A DNA stretch of 64,000 nucleotides. Origin: Hemileia vastatrix. Its lineage: Eukaryota > Basidiomycota > Pucciniomycetes > Pucciniales > Zaghouaniaceae. The notes under the pieces were generated by a model, which was not told where the DNA came from, made no database searches, and saw nothing but the letters and a program-made list of their open reading frames with translations. The position numbers were made by a program, and so were the translations under genes. Shown here piece by piece: positions 22,261 through 33,966 of the stretch. Where the stretch lies: positions 17,374,001 through 17,438,000 of the forward strand of contig JASXTE010000015.1 in the NCBI GenBank assembly GCA_030280995.1. The letters are read 5' to 3'. How positions within the stretch are numbered: position 1 is the stretch's first letter; every line of letters begins with the position of its first letter.

Positions 22261-23332
22261 TGTGGTCTTCCAACATTGGCAGGGGCCTTTGTTGTGTGAT
22301 TTGGCACTGTTTGTGCATGTCTTAATTGACATCTGTTAAAGGATTGGGTATTTTTCTTGTTTTATTCCGTGGATATTGGGTCTGCGGGTATGTGGGTACT
22401 ATCATTGGATAGCCCTGGGTTTTCTCTATATTTTATGTCTTGTAGACATTTTTCATATTTTGAGTTTTAAGGGGTCATTTCCTCATTTTTCATTTATAAA
22501 AGATTGCTGTTTAATTATGTTTTTCATGTTTTACGGGCTAAACTTAAGTCTTAGGGTTGAGTGCTTAGTACCATTGGATAGAGCTAATTTTTCTCTATAT
22601 TTCATGTCTCAATGTTGTTATAGTGAAATTCAGTGTTTTAAAGGTTTTAGTAGTTGTAGCTAATTTTTCTAAGTAGATTAGTGGTTTTTGTTGGTTTTCT
22701 GGCTTCAGGGAGGCCGGGCCGCTTCAGGTGGCATCTCCGACGTCAGGCGGCCCGCCCGCCTCTGTTTTAGGAGGTTGGGGAGTGCTTCAGGAGGGTTTTT
22801 TATGCAATTTGGTGGGTGCGCATGGGCTCTTAGTTAGTGGTCTGTGTGTACATAGTGAATAAGACAGTTTGGGGCAACCTTAATCATCATACAACCATCC
22901 GGAGGTGATCTCATTGTTCCTCACTCAGTTTTCACTGTTTTCTGGCCACAATTGGCTGTGTTTGTTCAAGTGAGTTCTTCATTTAACTTAACTTTAGCAA
23001 CTGTTTTTCTCTGTTATAGTCTTGCAAGCTATAGCAAGTATTATTGCTGTCTCTGGTGTGGATTTGCAGCCTACATCAAGTATCTTTGCTGTCTCTGGTG
23101 TGGACTTTGTTCTACATTTCAGTTCTTTGGTCTGGTAGTCTATCTGGGGACTACTTCCTTGGCTCATCAAGCAGTCAAGTGTGTTAAATAGGGGCTTTAG
23201 CAAAACAGGAACCAACTTACTTTAGCAAGTAAATCTCACTCTATTTTTCTAAAGGGACAGGGGTTATTCTTTCTGGTTTTACTCCAACTCCCTTGGTCAA
23301 GGCCTATATCTAGTACTATAGGATTGTCTACA
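22261..23332 (+). repeat. 5' LTR of element C
   Basis: 1072 bp, TGTGGTCTTCC to GGATTGTCTACA, with short inverted ends (TGT..ACA). Copies at 31626-32718, 35274-36365 and (truncated, inverted) 12038-12813. Contains a GC-rich island and a duplicated TTGCTGTCTCTGGTGTGGA segment near 23040-23110. Confidence 0.92.
22700..22800 (+). promoter_or_regulatory. CpG-rich island inside LTR C
   Basis: A roughly 100-bp block (from GGCTTCAGGGAGGCCGGGCCGC to GGCGGCCCGCCCGCC) in an otherwise AT-rich LTR. It carries several CGG/CCG triplets, and is kept in all four C-type LTR copies (also about 12610-12690, 32060-32145 and 35710-35790). A conserved GC block in an LTR is a reasonable candidate for promoter or regulator binding; the function is inferred. 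Confidence 0.45.
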
Positions 23333-23336
23333 TTTC

Positions 23337-23353
23337 TGGCGCCCAACGTGGGG
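23337..23353 (+). promoter_or_regulatory. Primer binding site, tRNA-Lys-like
   Basis: TGGCGCCCAACGTGGGG begins 4 nt after the LTR. Its complement ends in CCA and matches the known 3' end of eukaryotic tRNA-Lys(CUU). It primes minus-strand DNA synthesis. Element D has the variant TGGTGCCCAACATGGGG at 50632. Confidence 0.85.
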
Positions 23354-23423
23354 AAGAACTTGCTAGTGCTTTGGAATCTCTGTTTTCTTTGGTTGGCTCC
23401 TTTTGGTGTTTTGGACTGGAGGA

Positions 23424-25805
23424 ATGGCTTCTGGTTCTGCTATTCCTGTGGTGACTGTCAGTGGGGGGGATGGTCCTCCTTCTGTGATGGTTAGGGAGTG
23501 TGTGAGGATTAAAACTTGGGATGGTACCAAGTTTAATGGGGAGGATGTCAAGTGGTTTCTAGAGAAGTATGAAACTGCTGCTGGGGTGGATGGTGCTTCC
23601 TACCTGGACATGGTGAAGCAGATTATCTTCTTCATTGGTGATAGGTCAGTGGAGAAGGAGATTGTGGCCATGTCTGGCTACAAGAAGAGGGATTGGAAAT
23701 TGTTGTGTAGGGAAATGGTGGATAGATGGGGTGTAAGGTTCACTATGGTGGATCTGAACAAGGTTGTCAGTGAATGGCAATCTTATGTTGGTGTTGGTAA
23801 CTTACATAGTTACAGGAAGTTTCTGCTACAGTTTGATCCTGTGGTGGAATATTTGGTGGAAGTGGAGGAGATGGCACATGAAAATGCTGCCAAGGATGTT
23901 TTTTGGTCTGCCCTGGCTAGAGATGTCAGGATGGATGTGTTGAAGGAGTTGTCAAGAAAGGAATTGATGAATACTCTTTCTAATGGGGACCAGAAGTTGC
24001 CTGCCTTGGATAAGGTGAAGGAGGCTGTTGAGGCCCATTTGAAGTTATTGGCTGTGGACACCTATCAGGAGGGGTGTGCCAAGTATGTCAGCAAAGTCAG
24101 TGAGGCTTTGGCTGAAGAGGAAGTTAGGGAGAAGAAGGAGGAGAAAAATTTGGTGCAGGTTCCCAAACAGGAGAGGGACCCAATGGTGGAGCAGTTGGCT
24201 GATCTGACAAAACAGCTGCAAATTTTTGTCCAGGAGGCCAAGAAGGTTAATAAGGCACCTTCTCAGCCAAGAGATTTTGAAAGGAGGGCTGGTAGGAGTG
24301 ATCCTTGGGTTTGCTCTTATTGCAGTAGGAGGGGGCACAGGTCCAATGATTGTTGGGCACTGAACAGAGATGTGTCTGAAGGAAAAGTGGAGTTTGATGG
24401 CAGGGTTTTTAAGTTCCCTGACGGTTCTTTTTTGAAGCCCAGTGAGGGGCAGGCTCCTGTTGATTTGGTCAGGAGAAGGGGTGGTCTCAATCAAAGGAGG
24501 CCAAGGTTTGAGGAGATTCCTGATCAGGGGAAGTCTTCTGTTAAGGTAGATGAGGATGTCAAGGGAAAGGGGAAGGAGGTCAATAAGGTCTCTTTTTCTA
24601 CTTCCTTTGGTGGTTTGGAGTTGTATTATTGTGGTGGACAGTCAAGTGGTGAATGCTTGGCTGGTGTTTATGATGTGGAAGCAGGGAAGGTGAGTAAGCC
24701 TAAGAGCAGTTCTCAGGCCCAACCAAAGCCAAATGCTTCAAAGGGTGATCCTAAGCTGAGTGCAGCTAAGAAAAGGTACAGCAAAGAGGAACTGTACAAG
24801 ATGCAGAAGGGTATGGCTGACATGGGCCCCCCTAGTTTTGGTGCATTGGACCTGAATGGTGAGCCAATGCCAATGGAGGTGGATTCTGACTCTGAGGAGG
24901 ATGTCCCTTTGGCTTCATTGCCAAAGCCTGTTGTAGTCAGAGGTTCTGGTGAGGGATCTGGTTTGGTTCCTGTTAATGGTAAATCTGTTGGTGGTGCCGG
25001 TCCTCAAGAATCTTCTAGGACCAAGGTGGTGAAGCAAAGAGCTCACTTTGAGAGGCCAGTAGTGTCTGGCCAAGTTAATGTTATGGACTCTGTCCTGGAA
25101 AGGATGAACCAGGGTCAGGTTTCCCTATCTTATGGGGAATTGTATGCTATCAGTCCAGGGTTGGCTGATAGGCAGAAGAAGTTGTTGACCAGGAGAAGGG
25201 TTTCTTCTGGTGAGGTAGAATACATTTGTGATTCTGCTGAAAAGTTTGGTGAGGGGTTGGAAACTCATTTTTCTGCTCCTTTGGGATATGTCAATGGCAC
25301 TCTGAATGGCAGGGAGGCAAGGGCATTGGTGGATTCAGGTTCTCAGATAAACCTGATTTCTTTGTTTGGGGAAACTCATATGGGCCTCCCCATCAAAACT
25401 GGTATTGGTGGGAATTTGAGAGGGATCGGTGGCCATGTAACTGAATTAGTTGGAACTTCAGAGTTTGTGAAGTTGGATGTTGGAGGAGCCTCAGGGAAGG
25501 TTCATTTTTAAATTGCTAAAGGTAATGTAAAAGCAGTTTTGGGTGGGCCATTCTTGATGGATTTTCAGGCAAGAATAGGTTATCAATTTGATTTGGGAAT
25601 CAGTTTGGAGTTGACTGGTGAAGACGAAAGGAGGCTTCACATGAGGTTATCATCCCCTGGAGAGGATGGTTGGGAGACTAGGCCTGGTTTATCTTCAATG
25701 TGCCAGTGCATGGACTGCTGCAGGAGAAGGAAGGAAGTGGGTGCTGCCTCTGGTTTTTTGGAGTGCGGTACAGGCTCTATTGAGAGTCTGTCTTTTTTAG
25801 AGTAA
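23424..25805 (+). pseudogene. Gag-protease of element C, one internal stop
   Basis: Start chosen at ATG 23424 (MASGSAIPVV), which aligns with the start of the D protein; an earlier in-frame ATG at 23403 also exists. The capsid-like domain covers about residues 20-220 (WDGTKFNGEDVKWFLEKYE). A canonical CCHC zinc knuckle begins at residue 297 (CSYCSRRGHRSNDC), followed by an acidic/basic linker and an aspartic protease with VDSGSQINLIS (D637). TAA at 25509-25511 interrupts the protease where D has tyrosine. The frame continues through MDFQARIGYQ and a CQCMDCC cysteine cluster to TAA at 25803-25805. That stop overlaps the ATG of the next frame (TAATG). Confidence 0.85.
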
Positions 25806-28800
25806 TGAGTGCTGATCACCCTAGTGCTACAACCTCTCCCCAAGATGAGGAAATCCCAGGTTGTAGTAGGTCAGCTCCCTTGGAGATATACCAAGTGGAT
25901 TTTCAACTTTCTCTTTTTAATGTTTCTCTTCTCTGCAAGTAATAATCAAGTTTTTTATCAAGTCTCTGTTCTCTCTCAAGATTCTTAATTATTTTTATTC
26001 AAGTTCAAAGAAGAAGATTGGTTATATATCTTTATTGAAAGATATGCGGAAAAGTTTTGGGGCGGTGAGATTTGGGTCTAAAAGTAAGTCCTCCCAATTG
26101 TGCACCGCTAGGGTTTCTTCTACACCTTTCAAAAACATTACCTGGGCCACACCTGTGAGCATTGGGGAAACCCCTGGTTATTTTTGTAGGTCAGAAGAAA
26201 ACTCAAGAAAAGAAGATAAAAATTTCAAGATAATTCATGAAAATCAAGAAAAAAATCTGAAGATAATGAATAAAGAAGACGCAAAATATTTTTGTGAAGA
26301 TTGTCAAGATCTATTTTTGGGCCTCCAGTATGAGGTTAAACTGCAGAAAATTTTGAAGAGAGAAGATCATCAAGATCTATTTTTGGACCTCCAGCATGAG
26401 GATAAACTGCACAATTTTAGAAGATGTAATTCAGAAGATGAATCAAGATTTGAAGATTTGGAAGTTGGAAGTGAGGATGAAGATGTGGAATTGTGGAAAA
26501 GTTTTGGAGTGGTGAGATTGGGGTGTAAAAGTAAGTCCTCCCAATTGTGCACTGCTAGGGTTTCTTCTACACCTTTCAAAAACATTACCTTGGCCACACA
26601 TGTGAGCAATGGGGAAACCCTTGGTTTTTGTTCCAGGTCTGGTGGTGAAGATTTCCTGAAGATCCCTCAAGTTGAAGGTGGAGCGGCAAAGTATAAGAAG
26701 GTAGCGCAGAAGATTAGGCCTGTCAATGAGCCTATGCCTGTGGGTTTGAATCCGCCTTTGAAAAGACCTCCTTTGTCAAGAGATCTGTACTGTACTCCTT
26801 TGGTGAAGAATCCTCCAGAATTTGTAGAGACAGCTATGGTGACCGTGGAAAGATTGAAAGTTGTTAATTTTGGTCCTGATGGGTGGTTGTCTGAGGAAGA
26901 AAAGAAGTTGTTGTTGCACGTTATTGTGCTAAGGGAAAAAGCGGTGGCATTTGTTGAGGAGGAAAGGGGTGTATTGAAGCACTCTTATGGGGAACCTTAC
27001 TTGATTCCTGTTGTTTGTCATGAACCTTGGCAAATCAAACCTATTCTGATTCCAGCCGCTATTTGAGAGGATTTTGTAGAGATTGTCAGGGAAAGAGTCA
27101 GGACTGGGTTATATGAACAATCAACATCCAGTTACTCAAGTCCGGTGTTCTGTGTAAAGAAGCAGAATGGAAAGTTGAGGGTGGTTCATGATCTTAGAGC
27201 CTTGAATAGAGTCACTATCAAGGACACTGGTATGCCACCAAGTGCAGAGGATTTTTTTGAAGCTTTTGCTGGAAGGGTGTGTTATGGTTTGGGTGATATT
27301 ATGGGTGGTTATGATGAGAGGGAACTACATACGGATTCAAGGCCTCTCACAACTTTTGAGACTCCTTTGGGAAGATTTCAGCTCACTAGGTTGCCTCAAG
27401 GAGCAACTAATTCAGTGGCAGTTTATCAAGCACAGATGGCTTGGATTTTGCAGGATGAGGTTCCTACTCATGCTGGTATTTTTATTGATTATGGTGGAAT
27501 TAAAGGACCATCCACTGATTATGGTATTGAGGTGTTATTGGAGAACCCTGGCATAAGGAGGTTTGTGTGGGAATATGCAATAACTCTAGAGAGAGTGTTG
27601 TTCAGGATTGAAGAGGCTGGTTTGACTATTTCAGGGTCAAAATTCTGTTGTTGTGTTCCTGCTTTGGAAATTCTGGGTCATGTGGTATGTAAAGAGGGAA
27701 GGATTATGGCGAAGAAGAAGATTAATAAAATTAAGTCATGGCCAAGGCCTAAAAATACTACTGAAGTCAGAGGATTTTTGGGTGTATGTGTATATGTCAG
27801 GATTTTCATTAAGGATTTTTCTTTTTTGGCTTCACCTTTAAGGAGGTTGACCAGAAAAGATGCAGATTGGGAATGGACTGACGAGTGTGAAGAGGCTTTT
27901 CAGAAGCTGAAAAAGGTTGTTGGTGAAGATATAATTCTTCACAAGTTGGATTATGGTGTTGGTGCTGGAAAGATTTATCTGGCAGTGGACTCAAGTTATA
28001 TTGCTTCTGGTGCTGTTTTGTCTCAGGAGGATAAGACTGGGAGGGTCAGGCCAGTAAGGTATGAGTCTGTGGTGTTTAATGAGGTGGAATCTAGGTATTC
28101 TCAACCTAAGTTGGAATTGTGTGGCGTAGCTAAAATTTTAAAGAAGCTACAGACGGTTTTGTGGGGGCAGCATTTTGAGCTGCAGGTGGATGCAAAATCT
28201 TTGGTTCAGATGATCAATACACCTAGTCTTCCAAATGCTCCAATGACTAGGTGGGTGGCATTTATTCAACATTTTTCTTTTGAACTGGTACACAAACCAG
28301 GTAAAACTTTTTCTATGCCTGATGGATTATCAAGGAGGCCACCTACAGATGAGGATTCTGATTCTGAAGAGTTTGACGAAGATGTTCCAGTGATTAGGGC
28401 CAGCACAAAGGGTGCTGAGGATTTTTCTTTCCTCCCCCATGAGGCTAAACTGGACAATTGTTCTGACCTCCCCCAAGAGGCTAAACTGGCTGGATCTGAT
28501 CTTGATTCTGGTGATCAGGATGTTTTTGTTGATGAAGATGGAGTTGTTGTTTGGGACAGCTCAAAATTGGAAAAGGGTGTTTTTGTTAGTGAACTGGATT
28601 CTCACAAGGTTCAGTGGAAAGAGAAGGACGTGCCAAAATTTAAGGATTGGTGTCCTGGTTGGGCTGCTCAATTGGCTCATGTTCACACTGGTGATTTTGA
28701 TGACAGAGTTGTACCCTTGGATGTTGTTTTGTTGGATTTTGAAGATGAGACCTGGGGTCAGTCTGGGTTTTATTTTATCCTGGTGGAATATCTGTTGACC

Positions 28801-30024
28801 TTGGAGAGGCCAGATAGTTGTGATGATGATACTTGGTTGGCAATCAAGAAGAAGAGTCCTGGATTTTATGTGTCAGGAAGGCAGTTGATGAGAAGGAGAC
28901 ATCCTAATCCTCAAGTGGTGGTGACTCAGAAGAAGGGTCAAGAATTGGTTTTGAAGTCTTTGCATGAAGACCTTGGTCATAGAGGCTTTGGGGAGACTTA
29001 TAGAAGAGTAGCAGACAGATTTTGGTGGCCGGGTATGAAGTTGGCTGTGCAGGGTTGGGTTCAATCTTGTGAAGAATGTCAAAGAAGAAGTCACTTGAAA
29101 CCTAAAGAGGTGGGCCGTGCTACTGGTGAATCAACTGTTTTTGGAAGGGTCAGTCTGGATGCTGTCCATATTAAAGAGGGCAGGTATAAATACTTGATTG
29201 TTGCTAGGGATGATTTGTCTGGCTGGGTTGAGGCAGTGCCTCTGGTTAATTTGACTGCCAAGAATGTGGCAGAGTTTTTGAAGAAGGAGTGGATTTATAG
29301 GTATGGGTTGATGAAGTTGGTCACTGTTGATGGTGGGCCAGAGTTTGGTGCCGAATTTAAAGAAGCTGTGGCTAGTGTTGGTTCTAGGGTTAGAGTGGCT
29401 ACACCGTATTATCCTGAAGCTGAAGGCATGGTTGAAAGAGGCCATCAAGTTATCAAGAATGCTTTGGTGAAGATGTGCGGCGATAATTCCGAAAAGTGGA
29501 GACATTATTTACCCTTGGTTTTATTTGCTGATAGGGTCACTGTGAAGAGGACAACTGGCTATTCTCCTTATGAGTTAATGTTTGCTCAAAAAGCCGTTCT
29601 ACCAGTGGACTTGGAAGCTGTCTCTTATCTTGGAATTGATTGGGATGACGTGCACTCAACAGAAGATTTGCTCTGTGCCAGGATGCAACAGTTGGAATGT
29701 AGAGAGGAATGTCAAGAGAAAGCATACTCTAGAATGATGAAGATTAGGAATCAATCAGTCAGATACTGGGACAAGAAGTTGGCTCATAGACTCAGGAATC
29801 CCTTGAAACCTGGTTGTTTGGTTTTGTTGTATAATAGAAGTTTGGAGAGTCAGTGGGGCAAAATATTTGCTGACAGATGGAATGGACCTTACAGAGTCAG
29901 ATCTCAGGCGTCTGGAGGCTCTTATGTTTTGGAAGAGTTGGATGGTGCAGTCTTGAAAAAGAGGGTGGCTGCAGACCAAGTGAAGAGGTTTTATCCCAGG
30001 GGCACTAGGCATGAAGAAGATTGA
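25805..30024 (+). pseudogene. Pol of element C (RT, RNase H, integrase)
   Basis: From ATG 25805 a short frame (SADHPSATTSPQDEE..) matches the start of D Pol, then ends at a stop near 25939. The main frame resumes at 26035 and runs to 30024 with one TGA at 27064-27066 (CGA to TGA by comparison with D). The reverse transcriptase has GLGDIMGGYDEREL, but FIDY replaces the catalytic FIDD (Y at 27490-27492), so it should be inactive. RNase H has LAVDSS. The integrase zinc site is H-x4-H..CEEC. The catalytic core has LDAVH, TVDGGPEF and EGMVERGHQ, and the GPY/F-type end has WNGPYRVRSQASGG. No chromodomain follows. The linker before the RT carries a 135-bp duplication (26049-26184, 26497-26631) and two stem-loop-TAAACT units. 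Two more lie between RNase H and integrase. Confidence 0.88.
26049..26631 (+). repeat. Duplicated ~135-bp coding segment in the C linker
   Basis: 26049-26184 and 26497-26631 are near-identical, both in the same reading frame (KSFGxVRxGxKSKSSQLCTARV, then STPFKNIT). Element D has nothing similar in its linker, so the segment was gained or duplicated in C only. Function unknown. Confidence 0.8.
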
Positions 30025-30110
30025 CTCCGCAATGAGGATAAACTACGGACCATTCTTTAATTTTGGTTTTTTTGTGGTGATGCTATGCATCTTTTTGTTG
30101 GAAACTTTTG

Positions 30111-30565
30111 TTAGAGGGTACCCATGGGTGGGGCTTCTAGATTTTGTCTTGGCAAGTGTGGGGGTGACTGATGGGCTGGCTTCTCTATCAACAGTTACCC
30201 CAGATTGTCTGTTTCCAACCCTTTTTCTTAATTTGGTTGAACCCTAGTATTGGTTTCTTTTCACAGGTTTTAGTCCTCTATGACTTTAAACTGGAAATTG
30301 CTTTGGTTTTCAAGTGCTAGACCCCTCATGTTTATTGGTTTTGTTTAATTTTGTTGGACATTGTGTTTTTGTTAGAAGGTACCCAGGGGGGCTGCTAGAT
30401 TTTACTTTGGCAAGTGTGGGGGTAACTGATGAGCTGGCTGCTCTGTAGAACAGTTACCCCAGAATGTCTGTTTCAAGCCTTTGGTTTTATTCTAGTTGAA
30501 TTCTAGTGTTGTTTTTTTGTGATTCAGGTTTTTAGTCCTCTATGACTTTAAACTGGATTGCCTTG
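30111..30565 (+). repeat. Tandem ~260-bp duplication carrying a covarying hairpin
   Basis: Two copies (about 30111-30295 and 30371-30560). Each runs GGTACCCA, then TAGATTTT, then GGCAAGTGTGGGGGTxACTG, a loop with GGCTGGCT, and CAGTTACCCCAGA. It ends in a TAGTCCTCTATGACTTTAAACTGG unit. Stems are 30160-30170/30192-30201 and 30418-30428/30451-30460. Element D has one copy (58097-58138) with TAATTG/CAATTA in place of TAACTG/CAGTTA, keeping the pairing. Confidence 0.75.
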
Positions 30566-30596
30566 GATGTCTTTTGATGCTTTTGGATTGGTGGTG

Positions 30597-30652
30597 GATC
30601 ACTGGTGGTCTCCCATCATTTTTACTTATTGGAGGGAGCCAACCCAGTGATC
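30597..30652 (+). other. Conserved hairpin 2 of the C/D 3' region
   Basis: GATCACTGG pairs with CCAGTGATC across a loop containing ATCATTTTTA and GGAGGGAGCC. The same order of elements is at 58356-58414 in D with differing loop bases. Non-coding, so conservation suggests an RNA structure such as a packaging or stability signal (inference). Confidence 0.55.
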
Positions 30653-30866
30653 TCTTCTGTTGACCTGGAGCTGGCTTTGCTATGTGGTTCTAGGGTGTTG
30701 GCTGTGAAAGTGGTGGATTAAGGATTTTTTTTTTCTCTTTTTTTTCTTTTAATTTTTTTATGGAGGCTATGTTTGTTCAAAGGCTCAACATAGGGCTCTG
30801 GAAATGTTTTTGGTAGAAGAGAAGGAGTCAAAATAAAAATTAAAAAATTAAATTTTTTAGGTGTGA

Positions 30867-30892
30867 CCACATCAAGGTGCACTTGGATGTGG
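30867..30892 (+). other. Conserved hairpin 3 of the C/D 3' region
   Basis: CCACATC and GATGTGG flank a self-complementary core (CAAGGTGCACTTG). In D the core at 58486-58511 is CAAGTTGCACTTG between the same arms. In both elements a CAGCTCATCAA / CGGCTCATCAA motif lies about 25-35 bp downstream. Confidence 0.55.
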
Positions 30893-31039
30893 GTAAGGTA
30901 TCAGGGGATCAGCTCATCAATTGGCTTGGGGATACCATTTTATTTTGTTTTATTTGTTAAAGGAGGTTAAATGTTTTGGCTTTGATGGTTTTTGGTTTGG
31001 GGATTTATGGGATATATCTTCAAGATTTTTTTTCTGGAA

Positions 31040-31414
31040 GGTCCTTCAAGACTTCAAGCTGAATTTTTTTTAATTATGGGATATATCTTCATGATTTTTT
31101 TTTCTGGAAAGTCCTTCAAGACTTTAAACTGATCTTTTAATAGCCGGCTCAAGATTTTTTGATGTCCATCAAGACTTTAAACTGAAAATTCTGTTAGTCC
31201 TCCAAGACTTAAAACTGGCTGGTTGTTAAAAATTTATTCAAGAATTTAATTTTACTACTGTTGATCTAGTAGTCCTCCAAGACTTTAAACTGGCTGGTTT
31301 CAAGATTTTGTCAAGAAGTAGTCCGTCAAGACTTTCAACTGAACACTGTGTTAGTCCCCCAAGACTTTAAACTGAGGATTGTTGATGGTGAGGTCCCCCA
31401 AGACTATAAACTGA
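31040..31414 (+). repeat. 3' array of stem-loop-TAAACTG units, element C (8 units)
   Basis: Units start near 31040, 31110, 31162, 31195, 31271, 31320, 31353 and 31392. Consensus: AGTC, a 6-nt loop CTCCAA, GACT, then TTAAACTG, with spacers of 10-50 bp. The stem (AGTC/GACT) is kept in most units. GGTC variants occur at 31040 and 31392. Confidence 0.85.
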
Positions 31415-31615
31415 GGAATGGGAGGCAGTGTGAGGTGGAAGTTTGAAGGCAGAAGGATCCAAGGGGGAACTTCTGAATTTTGTAAAGGCAAGTTTGGGGG
31501 TTCACTTAGGATGGAATAAGATCTGGTGGAAGAGAGAAATGGGCTGTTTGTAAAGATTCTGAAGAGGTGTTTTAACATGGTTGTTGGTGAAGAAAGAATG
31601 AGGACATTCTTGATT

Positions 31616-31625
31616 GGAGGGAGGA
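31616..31625 (+). promoter_or_regulatory. Polypurine tract of element C
   Basis: GGAGGGAGGA immediately before the LTR TG. The identical tract precedes the 3' LTR of D (61197-61206), and AGAGGGAGGA precedes those of E and F on the minus strand. Confidence 0.85.
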
Positions 31626-32718
31626 TGTTGTCTTCCAACATTGGCAGGGGCCTTTGTTGTGTGATTTGGCGCTGTTTGTGCATGTCTTAATTGACATCTG
31701 TTAAGGAATTTGGTATTTTTCTGGTTTTATTCCGTGGATATTGGGTCTGCGGGTATGTGGGTACTATCATTGGATAGCCCTGGTTTTTCTCTATATTTTA
31801 TGTCTTGTAGACATTTTTCATATTCTGAGTTTTAAGGGGTCATTTCCTCATTTTTCATTTATAAAAGATTGCTGTTTAATTTTGTTTTTCGTGTTTTACG
31901 GGCTAACCTTAAGTCTTAGGGTTAAGTGCTTAGTACCATTGGATAGAGCTAATTTTTCTCTATATTTCATGTCTCATGTTGTTATAGTGAAATTCCGTGT
32001 TTTAAAGGTTTTAGTAGTTGTAGCTAATTTTTCTAAGTAGATTAGTGGTTTTTATTGGTTTTCTGGCTTCAGGGAGGCCGGGCCGCTTCAGGAGGCATCT
32101 CTGACGTCGGGCGGCCCGCCCGCCTCTGTTTTAGGAGGTTGGGGAGTGCTCCAGGAGGGTTTTTTATGCAATTTGGAAGGTACAGACGCCAGATTGGTGG
32201 GTGCGCATGGGCTCTTAGTTAGTGGTCTGTGTGTACATAGTGAATTAGACAGTTTGGGGCAACCTTAATCATCATACAACCATCCGGAGGTGATCTCATT
32301 GTTCCTCACTCAGTTTTCACTGTTTTCTGGCCACAATTGGCTGTGTTTGTTGCAAGTGAGTTCTTCATTTAACTTAACTTTAGCAACTGTTTTTCTCTGT
32401 TATAGTCTTGCAAGCTATAGCAAGTATTATTGCTGTCTCTGGTGTGGATTTGCAGCATACATCAAGTATCTTTGCTGTCTCTGGTGTGGACTTTGTTCTA
32501 CATTTCAGTTCTTTGGTCTGGTAGTCTATCTGGGGACTACTTCCTTGGCTCATCAAGCAGTCAAGTGTGTTAAATAGTGGTTTTAGCAAAACAGGAACCA
32601 ACTTACTTTAGCAAGTAAATCTCACTCTATTTTTCTAAAGGGACAGGGGTTATTCTTTCTGGTTTTACTCCAACTCCCTTGGTCAAGGCCTATAGCTAGT
32701 ACTATAGGATTGTCTACA
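31626..32718 (+). repeat. 3' LTR of element C
   Basis: 1093 bp, starting TGTTGTCTTCC (one change from the 5' LTR) and ending GTCTACA. The length difference from the 5' LTR is explained mainly by a 23-bp indel near 32175 (GGTACAGACGCCAGATTGG is present here and absent near 22810). A CCGG copy follows directly. Confidence 0.92.
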
Positions 32719-33966
32719 CCGGTTGTCTAGAAGAAGAAGGAAAAGAAGGAAAGAAATGGTAACAAAAATTACTTAACTATAATTGAACTTGGGTAGTTAA
32801 AAAACTTATAATGAGTTTTTAAAGGGATGATATATGGTAAGTCTTTTATTCTCTCTACTTAAGTAACAAATACTAATATTAAATAATCTTAAAGCAACCT
32901 ATATATATATATATATTATACTACATTTCAGAGGCCAAAAAGTGCCATAAGTAAAACTAATGTAAATATAACATTTTGTATTAATAATAAATTGATGATA
33001 ATAATAAAAAATAAAGTAAGTAATAAGTGGTGAGGCTACAAGAGGTAACCCAAGGGCTTTATATAGGCAAGGGGCCCTCTGAAGTGCCACATTAATGTAT
33101 ATACAAAGTAAGATATAATAAAAATAATATGTAACCAATTTTGAGTAAGTGTAAGGGGAAACCCATGATACAATTAACTAAGGCACATGAGTTAGAGCCT
33201 AAAATCCACTAATTTAATCCCAAAAAGTTACAATAAAATTAGGGAGTAATTAAATAAGTTTGAGACACACAAAAACAACTAATTTAATTTAAAACATGTC
33301 CAAAAACCCTTTATTTAAAAACCAATTTTAAGTGAAACATAAAAATGAACTATTTTAACATGTAAAAATAGTGTAATTAATTTATTTAGTATAAAACATG
33401 AGTAATTAATTATTTTAACTACTTTTATTAGTGTAATAATTATTTTAAGATAAAACAAGTACTTATTTTAACAAAATTACTAATTTTTAGAATTAAACAT
33501 TAATAATTTATTTAATATAGTGTTTTAACTTGTTTAATACTTTGGTGACACAATTATGAGTAAAAAAAGCGCCCAAAACTTATGTTTAATAAGATATGAA
33601 AGGTTTTATTTAATATATAAATTTAATTAATTAATTTAATTACATTATAAGTCAATTTTACACTTATAATTATAATATATGTTTATAATTAATTAATTAT
33701 TAATTTATAATTATTAAATACATAAAAATGGGCCATAATTTATAGAATATAAAATATATTATGCTTAATTTAAATGTATAAATAATTTATATAATAATAA
33801 AATTATTATAACACTTACTTTACTTATATTGAATAAGATACTTATATAATTTTATTATGCAATATAATATTAATTTATATACATAAAATGCATAATTTTA
33901 CGCCATCTTTCAGGTGCAAAAAATTAACATAACATTTACTGGGCTCCTGGTACAGCCTGGCTGACA
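32719..33966 (-). repeat. A-type LTR, inverted, split from its flank by element C
   Basis: On the minus strand it begins TGTCAGCCAGGCTGTACCAGGAGCCC (plus end at 33966) and ends CTTCTTCTTCTAGACAACCGG. Both ends and the promoter patch (GGGCCCCTTGCCTATATAAAG) match the 3' LTR of element A. The bodies are quite diverged. It is either a solo LTR or the 5' LTR of an old element whose inside lies left of element C. Confidence 0.8.

Larger units (their letters stand above)
22261..32718 (+). mobile_element. Ty3/Gypsy element, family C, full length but inactive
   Basis: 10.46 kb, bounded by LTRs 22261-23332 and 31626-32718 and flanked by a perfect CCGG duplication (22257-22260 and 32719-32722). It has a tRNA-type primer binding site, gag-protease, pol, a long structured 3' region and a polypurine tract. 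Stops in gag-protease and pol and a changed catalytic residue in the reverse transcriptase show it is dead. It inserted into an A-type LTR. Unlike its relatives D, E and F it has no antisense gene; the first ~30 bp inside its 3' LTR still match D there, suggesting loss by deletion. Confidence 0.92.

Noticed and set aside
22376..22663. Open frames inside LTR C (also 31741-32040 and 32290-32577)
   Set aside because: Hydrophobic frames repeated in LTR copies, with no conservation of the protein across copies; incidental.
23337..23353. Primer binding site identical in style to that of some animal retroviruses
   Set aside because: tRNA-Lys ends are nearly the same in many eukaryotes. There is no env, and the proteins are Ty3/Gypsy type, so no virus is implied.
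23810..24494. Minus-strand frames opposite element C gag
   Set aside because: Shadow frames of a well-supported gag; no zinc cluster, no splice signals.
31351..31683. 110-codon minus-strand frame in element C, at the place of the antisense gene in D
   Set aside because: It runs through the stem-loop array and into the LTR, has no cysteine cluster and no plausible intron. Only the first bases beside the LTR match D.
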